Positions 30,059 through 42,045 are shown, counted from the stretch's first letter. The stretch: 64,000 bases of DNA from Pelodera strongyloides (GCA_036852015.1 JAANDG010000410.1:1-64000), one strand, 5' to 3'. The notes: generated by a model not told the origin, from the sequence alone. Program-made: numbers and translations.

Positions 30059-31747
30059 GTAGTTTCAGCTAAACCCTATAGTCTCTGGCCAAGACGCACG
30101 AGATTCTGCTTATCTTTGAAGTCGAGAGCTGCTTGCGCAGGTCAGCGATTGTCATAAATTTATGTTTTGAGCGATAGTTCATTTCCTGTGAGATTTTCTA
30201 GCATTTAGGGTTTTCGTATGTCTGATCTTCTTGTTCTGGACATAGTAAGAAGCAAGCTGCGAGATATCTCCTTTCTAGTTAATTGGTCGAGAGTCTTTCA
30301 AAAAGCTTCCATAATTCTCCATACGAATTGGTAAGAATACAGGATTTCAACCTCCCCCTTGCTCCAAGCAAGATGCTTGGCGAGCCATTAGCATCCTTAT
30401 ATAGCATTGCATTAAACGGTCTCTTAAATGATTTTTAGTTGCCTAACGCTAATGTTTTAATTCCCATTTGAAACATTTGCTTTTCATTTTTGAATCTTTT
30501 ACCCAGATTATAAATGCAAAATATGATACGTAGCTGCGAGTCCCTGGTTGTCTAATCATACAACAAAAACAGGCGCGTTTTGCATTCGTCGCGCTACTAC
30601 CTATTCGCCCAGCCTTGTTCTCGCGAGTTCTCGCGAGTGCGGTGAGAATCTCGCAGTTTTCAAATAACATTTTTGCGAGAACATGGCGACGACAGTATGC
30701 GAAGTCGTCGCGTTTCTTTTGAGCGATATTTCACATTTCCGCTCAGTCAGCAGTCTTCGCTCGGTTCATAGCGAACTGCATTTTGGAGCCAAACTCTGGC
30801 CGCGCACCCAGCAGCATCATCTTTTATTTTTTACACCCTAATTTTTAGGTAGAAGTTAGAATCAAGGTATAAGACGTCCCTCATAAAAACTCTTAAGATC
30901 ATATTGTGAATTCTCAGTCTCATTTGAGGACGAGCTTTTGGCGCCAAGATCAAAACGGAATGCCTTATCACGTTATCACGTTCTGAAACGGCGCAAACAA
31001 AAGTGTTTAAAAGGGAACACTTGGAATCTTATAATTACACGCATCTGGACAGAGAGTACACAGTGAATTTTGGACTGATAAGTTGTGTACTCCATATTTG
31101 CGTAGTCCTTATGAACGCTCTATTAGTCGGATGGAGGTCCGAGCCTAGTGAACCTTACACTTTTAGTCTCAGCTTCATATAGATATAAATTACAAATTTA
31201 ATATGGAAATAACTATGGGAAATATTTTACCAAAAAAAAACGAGAGAAGCGAAACGGGTTCATCAAGGGTCAGACAAAGACCGCAAAACTTCAGCTCTGA
31301 TTTTTTGCAGCGAAGTTTTTTTTTCTTTGGTATAGTTGGGTTTTTTCAGCACTATGCTATACAATAGTGGATTCTTTCCAAAGGCGTGGTATGGAGTATG
31401 ACATAGCGTAAAAGATAATTTTATTTTAGCATTTATATAAAAAAGTACGACGCTGAGGGGGTCATCGCTCTGTTAGACATTGGGAGAGAAAGTAGCAAAC
31501 AGAAATGACGTTGTTCTTGGTTCTTGCAACAGGGATTTGGGAAAGATAACTGAGATACCAGGGGTTGAAACTTAAACTTAGCTGGTTTAAGTTAGTAGAA
31601 GTTTTACTAAAGCAAGCCTAACATAAAAGAAAGTCGTGAGAAAACCTAATAGACGTTACATGTCAGAATATACCAAGAAATTGACGTAACATAATTTTAA
31701 ATACCTAGAACTCAGAACAGGTATGCAGCGTATACAACGAAACTCAA

Positions 31748-31868
31748 GAGTTGCGCGCCGCACCTTTTCGGGAAACACTTTGCGCGCCACTTCTATTCGG
31801 CGCGCATTTTGTGTCCCATTTCGTTGCGGCGCGCATTTTGTTTCCCGAAATGGTGCGGCGCGCAACTC
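31748..31868. mobile_element. GC-rich foldback element
   Basis: The 17-bp end GAGTTGCGCGCCGCACC is matched by its exact reverse complement at 31852-31868. The interior repeats GGCGCGCATTTTGT twice and contains TTTCGGGAAAC / TTTCCCGAAA. No coding capacity. Confidence 0.8.
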
Positions 31869-32728
31869 ATCGGTTCTCAGTTTAACAAGGCAACCCGTTA
31901 CGAACCCTAAGTAAGGACCAGGAAGCAAAGAGACGCGTTTCGCAATGTGATTCAAAATCGCTGATTTCTGTAATTATAGTCTGTAATTTTGTATTAAAAG
32001 ATTTACTTTCCATAGTATTTTTATTTCAACCCCTTCAGTATCTAACCCTCCCGTCTCAGAAGCTCTCGCGTTACGCCAGGGCAACTTGTAGTAAATTACA
32101 ACGACTACGATTGTTTACTATTGACAGGTTTGTTATCAGTGTTGATTGTTTATAATAGTGGGAAGTAGTGCGCGGCGAGACAAAATCGCGAAAGAATGCA
32201 CCGTGTGTTTTCCACAATTTATAAGGAATTTGGGGGACGAACTGGAAAATGCGACGGAAATTGAGTGATAATACACACAACAAAAAGTTGAAATCAACAT
32301 GATATAGAGATAAATGGGAATAAAATGGTAGGTTTTACGGGATGGAGTCTACAAAGGTCAGGCACAAAAAAATGCAATAATGGTAACGACAAACCCAAAG
32401 GGCTAAGGAGTACTACAAGTTAAGGTAGCTAGGCTGAAACACGTGTCTAGTCCTAGGAGTCTAGGTGAACGTGCTAACATAATCTAGGGTTAGCATCTAG
32501 AACGATTCACAGCGTTTTAACACCCAGTTCTACGTGACAAGAGATCTATAAAAACTATGCTATGAACGACTTCTACAAAGCCGTCGATCAAGAGGAACGA
32601 ACGCGAGCTATAAATCAAGTATCAGTAGAACGAAAAGTTAAATTCATAGTTTGTGTTAACAAAGAAATGCAATAAAGTTAGATGACTTGGTGTAAAGTTA
32701 AAATTTAAATAAAGTAAGTTGCACCAAC

Positions 32729-32770
32729 CTCGTCCAGCTCCTTGGCCGTGTGTATCATAACTCGAGCCAT
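32729..32770 (-). CDS. Possible short first exon, owner unknown
   Basis: On the minus strand ATG opens a 14-codon frame (MARVMIHTAKELDE) that ends in phase 0 at GAG|GTTGGT. It could join in phase to the KLF exon at 24072, or to a frame at about 32245-32080 that starts FVPQIPYKLW. The donor is weak and no similarity supports either choice, so this is only a candidate. Confidence 0.15.
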
Positions 32771-34048
32771 AGTTGGCTGTTGGCAGTGCTCCAATTAATA
32801 TCGATCAAGAGTATCGATCGTCTGATTAGGATTAGGCGGTAAACTTTGTTTTCTAGGTCTTCAGGTTCAAGCCTAGTCTCTCTCTCGGGCAGCAGGGCTG
32901 CAGACCTTCCTGGGGCAGGCTCCGCCCAACTGAAAGAACAGCCAATGAACGCACGGGAATCGGCAGAATAAGTAATGACCACGCCCACTTGACTAACTAT
33001 ATGCGAGCAATGGCACATTTTATACGGAAACTGAAAGTGAGATGTCTTATAGGCGAGATATTTTGGGAAGCATCTGCGAAATACAATAAACCCAAGAAGT
33101 TATCGAAGGTGGTGAAAATCCAAGAAATCAAAACTATCAAAGATAAGCCAACCGATTGTTGACTGAATCAGAGTTAGAATTACAGTTAGGTTTTGAACTC
33201 TGAACGGCATATGATATGCGGGTTACCGGAGAGATCAATTAACCTGGTAATAGATGTTAGTGTGATCATTATCATATCATGCCGCGAAACTGAAAACACC
33301 ATACAGTATTGGCTTTCATACATATTAGGTGGTTCATGAGTCTTTATTTGGACGCGCGCGTCGCTTTGAAGGAGCTTGACGTTATACATGTTTTTTGTGG
33401 CCCTAGTTGGAGCCGTTAGTCTTGGGTTCAGCTTCCAAAGGTTTGGCCATATAGTTAACTTTAAATGTAATACCCTTTACCCGTTATAATGTGTCTAATG
33501 AGTATAATACGGTGCTTTTTGTTCTTGTAATACTCGGTGATCAGAGAAAATGAGTACTAAGGCACTGAGATGAGTGAATGGCATAATCAGAGTAGAAACA
33601 GGTTATTAGGAGAAAGCATTCGAGAGAGAGGGAGAGAGAGGGGGGAGAGAGGGGGAGAGAGAGAGAGAATGTGATACAAAGATAGGGAGGGAGGGAGACA
33701 GAGACGGAGAGAGAGAAATCGCTATGTTCTTTCTAATAATGCTAATACGTATTAACCGAGGTCAGCTAACAAAAAAAAAGAACAAATTTTAAGTGAAGCT
33801 CTTAGCTCTTATGTACTTATGTTAGTGCAGAGTTGGGCCCGAATACGATATATGCTACCACGTACATATGTCATATACTTTGGCTTGATTCCGGACTGGA
33901 AGAGTTGACTTGTGTTTTTTTTTAGAAATAATGTTGTGTGTACGTGGTATGGTTGGTACTAGGTTATCTTTAATTATTCGTTAAGGAGTAAACTTGTCAA
34001 AAAACTAAGTTCACTGTTCTTGTTACAACCTGGCAATCACAGTAAAGT

Positions 34049-34170
34049 GAAAACCCCGATTTCGCCCCGATTATTTTCAAAAAAAAAAAAAAAAAAAAAA
34101 AAAAACGATTTCGCCCCGATGAAAGCCCGATTTTTTGAGGGACTTGATCGGGACGAAATCGGGGTTTTGG
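34049..34170. mobile_element. AACCCCGAT foldback element, copy 1
   Basis: The left end GTGAAAACCCCGATTTCGCC is mirrored at the right by CGAAATCGGGGTTTTGG. The interior has a 26-base A-run at 34080-34105. Flanking CAGTAAAGTG resembles the CAGGAAAGTG next to the copy at 50.4 kb. Confidence 0.8.
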
Positions 34171-34405
34171 TCCCCATGATGATACAATTGTATTGAGTTT
34201 GTTGTCGTGATTTTATTCACATTTTTACGCTATCAGCAACTTCTAAATGTTGACTTGCAAACGAAATCTGATAAGTGCTTAATGTGCAACTCAATCGAGG
34301 GTAATTTTCAACTGATAAATCAGAACTTAAAGGCTCAGAAAGATGAATAAAGCCTATTCTGAAGTTATCCACCGGGAATAGGTAGTGCCTCAAACAAAGA
34401 CACCA

Positions 34406-34540
34406 GAGGCTATATTCACCACTCAAATCCCCGAGGGGAACTTCTGTCTTTTCCCTACAACTCTCACTTTGGAATGATAGCTTCTGCCCCAGGGAATATT
34501 TAATATTTCCCCGAGGGAATTTAGTGGTGATTATGGCCTC
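34406..34540. mobile_element. GAGGCCGTATTCACC foldback MITE, diverged copy 2
   Basis: The left end GAGGCTATATTCACCACTCA and the right end TTAGTGGTGATTATGGCCTC are inverted copies. The interior has CCCCGAGGGGAA / TTCCCCGAGGG. A 172-codon minus-strand frame runs across it and is rejected as a gene. Confidence 0.75.
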
Positions 34541-36647
34541 ACAAGCGTATGGTAAACCTGGAGAAGCAATTTCCGAAACTTTAGTTAGTTGATGTAGCTG
34601 AAGACCTAGTAAGACCACTAATTTCTCCGAGCCATGACAGTAGATACGTTGCAGCTGAAACGTATCAGACTTCCAATTTACTTCACTGTAGTAACTCCAA
34701 CTCAGATAGCCTGATATCACTCGCATCGCATACATTTGGTCACGTTATGTCGTAAAGACGGTAAAGAAACGGCCGAGACGGCTTTTGTGATAGCGTATTT
34801 CTTTAATTTCTAATCAGTTTTTTTTTTGCAGCACTATTTCTGTCAACAATTGGCGCCAACTGTGTGAGGCTTTTTATGATACATATACTTTGAAAATGTG
34901 AAGATTAGAAAATCGATAAGGCTAGAAATGAGACCATTTCTAAGGGACGGGGGTGATTACGAATGTATTTAACTTTCAAAGCAAATCAAGTGAGAGGCAT
35001 CTCATTGATGAGGTAAAGCTTGATGACTAGATGGGCTCTATGCTCTATAGTCTGCATAGGCATAGGTGGAGATACAGATACCTCTGATATATGGATAGAT
35101 ACATCTCGAGGTACCGCTGCTGGGCTCGATTTTCCATGGCCATGGCAAACCACAAATAAAAAGATAAAACGAACTAACAACGAGTGATGAGTCAACACTA
35201 GTCAAGCCTAATCTCTTTGGCTTTTTTGTGAATATACTTTTCTATGTATCTTCTTTTTTTCTAGTTTATTTTGTAATAAACTAGAAAAATGGTTGAACTT
35301 GATGTTTGACTATCTTATTTTCCTTTATCGACGTAAGTGCTCATATTGAGTGTTGATATAAATCAGGTTTCATTGTGAGATAGTCAATTTTTGATGCAAA
35401 ATGACAAATTGCCCAACAGAAAAGGCAATTTGAATACGACATTTATGATTGACAATTGCATTCGTGCGAAGTGAAGGAAGATAATTGATAACGATGCTCT
35501 TTTTGAGTTATTTATGCTAATTGGGCAGTATGAGCTGCTAGTTCTGAGTATGGGGGTGCAAGCACTGGAGCAAATGAGAATAAGCAGAACAAATTTTATT
35601 TTTGGCTAAAATGCGATGTTCTGAAATAAATCACTGATGATTTGATGAAAAATGACGAGATGAGCCAAATTTGAAATGACGGCTAAATTAGCATTAGCAT
35701 ATGCGCAAGCTCAAGCCAGAGAGGGAGAGGGAGAGAGACAGAGAGAGAGAGAGAGGAGAGAGGGAGAGAGAGAAATCTTGAATTGCAAAAAGACTAACCC
35801 TGAATGGTGCAAGGAACATGCTTGATTATTGATAAGTGATTGATTGATTTATTAAGACGTGCAAATTTCAAACCAGCCTTTTGAAGTAAAAAATCAGGAG
35901 GAAAAGACATAAATAAATTTTAGCCACTTAACTAAAAGAGTCCCAACAATATAACCAAACTGACAATGCTTTTGGTGACAATGGTTTTGTCACCGCTTTT
36001 TACAATGCTAACTGTCAAACCAAGCGCCAGAACCAAACCTAAACAAAGCGCCAGTAGAAATATGTAAGTACCCCTCAAATTAGCCTGATCACTATATAAA
36101 TCCACGAAATACTGGCTTACATTTTCATATAATTGTTATTTTTTATGATCAACAACACGTCCTATTGATTTACTTAATAGATAAACACATCCTATGACTA
36201 TGAGGTGTGTGCTTTAGCAAATAATAAATTTCATCACCACTCGCTTCACATTATAAATTCATACACCGACACCTTTGTAACCATCTTTCTCACCTTTTTT
36301 ATAAAAGAAGCATTTCAATCAAATCAGCTACCGGTTTGGGGGGGGGCACCGATTTGCATAATATAATAATATAACATGCCAAGGTGCTCAAACAAGAAAT
36401 GCCTGTGTATATGTGTTGATGATGTTATGCTCAGTCTAGCGAAAAGAAATTGACTATGCAAATGCTTGTATAATATAAGGAAACTGTGCGGGAGAGGGAT
36501 CGCAGAAGGGTTCAATAGATATAAATTTTAAAATCAAAGATTGAACCACCCTTGAAATAAAGAACACACGATCTTGTAGCGTAACGTAGAGGATTTATTT
36601 ATTTATAAGGAGCACCCCTATACTCCTATACATCAACCGAATCCGCT

Positions 36648-36767
36648 GAAACTCGTATTCACCAATACGCAGGGAGCCCTGCCTTGCCTCCCCAGGGAGC
36701 GAAGAGATTCAGACAGAGCGCTCTTGGGCCTAGGGAGGGCTACCTATGTGATGGTGAATACGGCCTC
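36648..36767. mobile_element. GAGGCCGTATTCACC foldback MITE, copy 3
   Basis: The left end AACTCGTATTCACCAATACG has a CAGGGAG inner block; the right end is CTATGTGATGGTGAATACGG. The interior AGGGAGG blocks match copy 1 at 25170. Confidence 0.75.
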
Positions 36768-38162
36768 TGTTAGGGAGTCCGACAAAGCAAGATATCAGGA
36801 GTTGACTTAACATATCGGTGGCAAGCCTAAGGATAAACCGAGTTAACTCCTAAGAAGCTTCTCATATTGTTCAGCTAAAGTTCACAAAGGTAAGGAAGGG
36901 TGAGTTCTGACTCATACCAAACGCTAAGAAAACGAAAGGCGATTAAAAATGTAAAAGTTCATACCATAGCTAATGAGCACTCATCTCTGTTATGGAAACC
37001 TAGCACCGGTAAATGAGAATAATTAATCTCTTGGGAAAAGAAACCTTTTGAACGGCGCCGAACCCTTTTAGGAGACATAGATCGAAGGCTTTGATATTAA
37101 AGTGCGTTGTTATTATTAGTTTAAGCTGCCTGTAAATCACTTTGTTCTACCCTTCTTAGGAACCACATATATTGCCTCCCTCACTTTTATTCCGATTCAA
37201 ACCCTACGCCAATTATATCATAGTTAATTTACGTAAACCTAAGCTCAGCGTAGAGATAACTCGAACGATGAGGAGCTAGACTGCTAGGCAATTAAACACC
37301 GGAAAGTCAGTGACTAATGATTTTCGATCATTAATATTCCTGTGAATTCCGTAGATAAGGTTTCGCACTTTATTTAACCATGCGAATGCACTTTCCCGAG
37401 TTTTGGCGCGAAAAACCAGTCAAAGTCTAAAGTCATTTTTCACATAATGTTTCAATTTGCAAGGTCGTTGTCCACGGTTTTAGTTATACTAATTAATGAT
37501 GCCTAACTATTTGCTGATATCCATGGAAGATAACTAGAAAAGGTCTGGAAAAGTACATATTTAGATCATTGGTAGTTAAAGTTCAAGTTGGGGAAAATGT
37601 TCAAGTTCGGGAACTCGGGAAAGTTCGGGAAGATTTTTCATGAAAACTTCCCTATGTATTAGGTTCTTCGTTGTCTCTTCAGGTCGTATGGCGGAAAAAT
37701 ATATAAGGAACGGCTGGAAAGGAATTTTTTATTGACATTAGAAGTATGTATAAACCCGTAATTAGAGAAAAAAACTAAACATATGTATAAAAGTATAAAG
37801 CCCGTTCTACTATTCACGTTAGCTACACACACTAGCACATGTTCAAACTAAATCCAGAAAACGAACTGATCGACGTATCTTCAACGAGGGAGCCGTATTA
37901 CATTTACATATAAACTGAATGCTATATCGGTCATACAAGAACAAAGATAGATAACTATTATGTATTTAAAAAAAAAACAATATAAACACTTTTTACTTAT
38001 AGTTCTCAAAACACTTTAGCGGTGGTGTGCTCTCTCGCAGCGTATAACTAATGAAAATAGAAAATTGAAATAAACACCGCAATTTACCTGTTATGGAATT
38101 ATATTATATTATATAAATATTATCTTAAAGTGTAAACAAAGTAAAACAACCCCTAATCACCC

Positions 38163-38657
38163 TCATAATCTATGTATGGGTACATTCAATAATTTCTGCT
38201 GATGTTCAATTTCTTCGGAAGAAGCGTCGCTACTCAAATCGGGCACACCGAATATTGAATTCCTCGCATACAACATCGAGGCACGAGCTCGCTGAAAATG
38301 TATATCCTATATCTTGCACTTTATAGTTTGTTGTCCAACGTTTGTAGTTTGAGCTTGGGCACATACTTTGGGCATATATGCAGAATTAGAGGGTAGAATT
38401 CGAACGGAGCGTGCTCGCTCCGCTACAACTTGTCATAAATGTTACCATGAAATGAAGAAGCTTACCAAATGGAATTTGATCTTTAAAGCAAATGAATGTG
38501 ATTTAATAAAAAGAACTGTTACCTGTGCTACCGTATTCGGTAGATCCTTGACCCGACAGCAGTGGAATATTAGAACGACTGCCACAGAAAACACAAACAG
38601 AATCGAGCACATGGCGACGGCAAGGAAAATCAGAAACGATTCCGGAGAAGGGTCCAT
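38163..38657 (-). CDS. Single-pass membrane microprotein, two exons
   Basis: Exons 38657-38523 and 38291-38163 join in phase 0 to 87 residues, with canonical splice sites (CAG|GTAACA and CATTTTCAG|). Residues 9-34 are a clear transmembrane stretch (FLIFLAVAMCSILFVFSVAV, then VLIFHCC). The short outside segment is acidic and proline-containing (MDPSPES). The C-terminal 50 residues are hydrophilic, with RARASMLYARN and the acidic DLSSDASSEEIE. The layout suggests a type III or type I single-pass protein with a cytosolic tail, perhaps a palmitoylated one (HCC at the membrane edge). I recognise no family. An upstream 5' exon cannot be excluded, but the ATG fits well. Confidence 0.6.
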
Positions 38658-38805
38658 TTCTGAAAGATTTATTTATTTATTATTTTCTACTTATTATTTA
38701 TTATTTATCGAATATTTATTTGTCGTGAAATAAGCAGGGTAGGTTGATTTACACGTATCCAGGCAAGCTTATTGTTATTAGCGTAAAGCTTCAATTACGT
38801 ATACT

Positions 38806-38990
38806 TTATGGGGTTTCCAAGTGTCCCAAAAAAATATCCGTGTTTCTGTCAATACTACCGCACTTTTGTACGAAACCTACATTTGTAATATGAAAAATAA
38901 AATATAAAATATATTCTCGTGCAGTTCCAAAATACGGAAAATTTTTCAGCATGCTTGGAAAACCCATAAGTGTTCGCTGAAACTTGACAG
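38806..38990 (-). repeat. Dispersed repeat, copy B (partner at 19.4 kb)
   Basis: Inverted relative to 19437-19600; shares GGGGTTTCCAA, TCTGTCAATACTACC, ACGAAACCT and TTCCAAAATAC in matching order. Confidence 0.7.
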
Positions 38991-39628
38991 TAGTACAAGA
39001 ACTTTGGGTCCAAAAAGGTAGGTGGGAACATCTGTCTATGAAACGAGTAACACAACGAGGAAGGTGTATTATTTTACAAGTCAGCATTAGAAAGAAAAGA
39101 AAGCGTAAATCAAGTGGAAACTAGTGGAACGATACTTCTTTTCATATTATGTTCTACAAAGCATTAATTACCTATGCACCACATCTCCTCTGGTATTGGT
39201 TTCGGTTTATTGTCTTGTAGAAATCAAAGAAAAAAACGTAAATTATTCTGCTGCAAAATTCACAGCTTTCTTGCTATCAGCCAAGAAAATCGATTCACAG
39301 TTTGTAGAGAATGTGCTGAATATTATTTGTCCCAGAAAAGATATATCGATTAATTGTTGAATTCGATAACGTCGAAAATCGCTAGAATAAGCTTCAATTC
39401 TCAGAGAATACAGAACTTCGGCGTACTTTGGACTTTCAGGTTTCTGAGTTAGGAGTTACGAATAGCAGTAAACCCAACTCGGTTAGTGTAGTAAGTTGTT
39501 TTCTCTTTCTCTGAATAAGATTATTTCATGCAAAAGTTGTCCACCAAAACCCAAACTCTTGTCACCTGGCTGGGTGAAAGTTTCAAGTGCGTGGTAATTG
39601 AATAAAACTTTTCGTTTCCTTTCCTCAG

Positions 39629-39774
39629 CTGGAGTCCTCCCCGAAAATATCGTTTTGATGCTTGACCGAGCTTATTTGGAGTTCGGTCGTAGAACGGAAA
39701 ACAAGTCTTTCGTTGACGTTGACGTCGGACGTTGGCTGGTTTTCAAAGATCACAGTTTTGTCTTTGACTTGTAA
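39629..39774 (+). CDS. Possible terminal exon of an unknown gene
   Basis: After a strong acceptor (TTTCCTTTCCTCAG) one frame stays open for 47 codons to a TAA. The peptide is well balanced, with GVLPENIVLMLDRAYLEFG early and VDVGRWLVFKDHSFVFDL at the end. It needs one base from an upstream exon. A candidate region upstream (39214-39360) has open frames after an acceptor TTGTCTTGTAG, but no donor in the right phase was found. No family recognised. Confidence 0.3.
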
Positions 39775-40091
39775 CTATCAAAGTAATCAATTGCTCCGTA
39801 GGCGATGAAATAAGGAATAGAAAATAATAGTTTCAGTAAATAGAGGTTTTACAGCGTACAAAGCACGGTTGTTTACTAGTACTCGTCGCTTACGTGTAGA
39901 CTTATACCCTGTAACCCAATAGCCTCAGGCGCAAAAAAAGTGGGTAAATATACCCAAAAGCCGGGGGTGAATGTGTGGTAAATACTAGACAAATATGATG
40001 AGTTTTTCAATATATAAGCGAACACGACGAACAGCCAAGGATGTGTTTTTCAAACAAGTAATAGTACTCTTCTAGGTGTAATATTTTCAGG

Positions 40092-40385
40092 ATGTTGGGT
40101 AGAAACTCCCAATATTTCCACCCGGACTACTTATATATCCCTGAAGACGTGCCTTTTCCTCCAAACTACCAAATTAGCCCGCAGATCGAGTTAAAATTTG
40201 CCTCACTCCGATATTTAATGACAACTTCGTGTACGAAGAGTTTCGCAGATGAACTTTGGTCAGAAATTCTTTTCTTCCGAAAAGTTCAGTACAAGAACTT
40301 TCACAAGGTACTGAAGGTGTTAGGCGTCTGTTGGAAAAGTATCTATCCTCTGGCCTCTAGCAGAAATGATTTGTCAGAATCCTAA
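40092..40385 (+). CDS. 97-residue protein of unknown family
   Basis: A single open frame whose ATG lies one base after a strong acceptor (AATATTTTCAG|g), the arrangement expected for a trans-spliced message. AATAAA at 40527-40532 follows the stop by about 145 bases, so a one-exon gene is plausible. The product is soluble, aromatic and proline-rich at its N-terminus (HPDYLYIPEDVPFPPNYQIS), then basic and probably helical (FADELWSEILFFRKVQYKNF). A possible donor (AAG|GTACTG) lies inside the frame at about 40310, so a longer spliced product cannot be excluded. I do not recognise it. Confidence 0.45.
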   Translation: MLGRNSQYFHPDYLYIPEDVPFPPNYQISPQIELKFASLRYLMTTSCTKSFADELWSEILFFRKVQYKNFHKVLKVLGVCWKSIYPLASSRNDLSES

Positions 40386-41056
40386 TCGGGGGATTATGCG
40401 TGAGTATAGTTCTGAAGGCTTGTAGCCTGTAGCTTGTAGCTTGTAGGACAGAGAGTCGTCTGTTTATAAAATGGTGAATTAGAAGCGGTAGCACTGTCAC
40501 TGTCTGGCTGGACCCTGGCGCAAGGAAATAAAGAAAATCCATTTTTTATGTTAAAAGCATTTCTATTGTAGTCGCCAAGTGCGCCGTACTTCCGCTCGTT
40601 TGTTCATAAGGTTGTAGTTTATTGTAGTTTATAGCCTGCAGGTGAAGTTTGCAGGTTTACTTAGAGATTTTCACTTGAACGAGACTCAGTTTACAAAAGT
40701 GTATAACTTCTAAAGGAAATTAATATGTTTCTTTCTCCTAAAAGCAAGTAGTTTATTGTTTATTGATCACTTAAGGCGCTGAAAAACTAAAAAAACAGCA
40801 TGCAAGAGAGTCGCAAAATAACTAAACAACAGGTTCGTACACAACTTAGGCTAAATTAGTATCTAACCAAAGGTTAAATGTTTGTAAGCACGACCCTTCA
40901 GGATCTACGTAATTTGTGGAAAAATCCTTATGAATGAGTGGGCAGAACACAGGAGTATGAGAAGTGGAGCGTAATTCCGCACTCAACCCCGCAAATATAA
41001 AAAAAAGGATATCCACAAGCACCCTAGCCCCCTCACCCTCAGTATGTTGAACATTG

Positions 41057-41089
41057 GCTTAGGCTTAGGCTTAGGCTTAGGCTTAGGCT
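41057..41089. repeat. Interstitial telomere repeat (TTAGGC)n
   Basis: About five and a half perfect GGCTTA units. The hexamer is the nematode telomere repeat, and a second shorter run (three units) lies at 60315-60334. Being internal, these are not chromosome ends. Confidence 0.9.
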
Positions 41090-41165
41090 CACACTGATTG
41101 TGAGACGACTTGGGTTCGATTCCACATGCCCACTACAAGCTCTCGCTTTGCGAAAGCTCAAGTTC
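41085..41165 (+). tRNA. tRNA-like fragment beside the telomere run
   Basis: A perfect B-box GGTTCGATTCC follows a weak A-box-like TAGGCTCACACTGA that overlaps the last telomere unit. A hairpin CTCTCGCTTTGCGAAAGCTC follows. It cannot fold into a complete cloverleaf, so it is best read as a SINE or tRNA pseudogene remnant. Confidence 0.35.
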
Positions 41166-41579
41166 CCAGCAATTATAGCGGTATATATTTTTTGTTGGCG
41201 GTTAACCTTTTCGTAAACGCTTGAAAATGATGATATTTTGTAAGGTGGCCCTCGTGTTCTAGACGCCAGGGGATGTGAGTAGGTTAGATAATCTTCGTAT
41301 TATATAGAGGAGAAGAGTTTGAAATTGTGTTTGTTTTTACGATCGCAACGCTTTTCTGCGTGTGAAGAGTTTGGTATATAAGTAGGCTAATTTTCGCAAC
41401 TCTCCAAAATAAGCGCGATTGAATCTTATTACATAAAATATGGAACATACGCTTCAGACTCAGACGTCTCATATAAACAAGCCCATTTTTACGAGCACTT
41501 CAAAGTATCACCTAAGTAGCACTGGAAGTCGCCTCAGGCGGCGATAGACGTCTGGTTAGATGGTAAATAAAAACACAAG

Positions 41580-41764
41580 TTAAAACTAAATACTGGCCGT
41601 TTTTTTTTAAACACATCGAATTCACCAGCATTCTTGCGCAGCTTATGCAAATGACCATAAATTAGAATAAAAAATCGAGCTAAATTCGAGCAAATTAGCA
41701 TAAATACGTAAGAATTCAGTTGTCCACGGATGTGTTTCAAAAACGGGCAGGCATTTCGCTTTAA
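41580..41764. mobile_element. TTAA-flanked palindromic MITE, copy 6
   Basis: TTAA at both ends. The right end GCATTTCGCT is intact; the left end has decayed to AACTAAATACTGGCCG. Interior TGCAAATGACCATAAATTAG and AAATTCGAGCAAATTAGCAT match copies 2 and 4. Confidence 0.85.
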
Positions 41765-41928
41765 CGGACCCTAGACAAATCAAAGACCCCAAATAGGAAA
41801 ATTCCATTTGTTAGTGTGCTAGGCGAATGTCTAGAAGAGGTTGTTAGTTGGAGGGGATAATAGCCGTTCGGCCCTTCAATATTTACTTCTTCTTTTCTCT
41901 CTCATCTACTTCGAAGAGAGGTATCAAG

Positions 41929-41943
41929 ACAGAGAGAGAGAGC

Positions 41944-41976
<33 letters not shown>

Positions 41977-42045
41977 AGAGAGAGAGAAAGAAAGAGAGAG
42001 AGAGAGATGGAGAGAGACACTTTGATAGAGAGAGAGAGAATCATT
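41929..42045. repeat. GA microsatellite
   Basis: Long (GA)n tract with few interruptions. Open frames on both strands here are artefacts. Confidence 0.95.

Larger units (their letters stand above)
24073..32728. other. Gene-poor repeat-rich region
   Basis: About 8.6 kb upstream of the first clear KLF exon. It contains MITEs, a GAGGCC foldback copy, a GGTCACCAAATGG repeat, several GA/CT tracts, a duplicated 75-bp segment and a GC-rich foldback. It may hold KLF promoter or 5' untranslated exons, but I cannot support any exon with confidence. Confidence 0.5.
32771..38162. other. Gene-poor repeat-rich region
   Basis: Contains GA tracts (33620-33670 and 35717-35774), an AACCCCGAT element, two GAGGCC foldback copies and long AT-rich stretches. 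A signal-peptide-like frame at 35967 (MLLVTMVLSPLFTML) runs into a good donor near 36063, but no matching acceptor exon was found. Confidence 0.45.

Noticed and set aside
34217..34735. 172-codon minus-strand open frame
   Set aside because: It runs straight through a foldback MITE (34406-34540) and has no balanced composition or splice context.
35967..36063. Signal-peptide-like first exon with a good donor
   Set aside because: No in-phase acceptor exon was found downstream; kept only as a remark in the regional entry.
41057..41089. Chromosome end
   Set aside because: Only about five TTAGGC units, with single-copy-looking DNA on both sides; it is an interstitial run.
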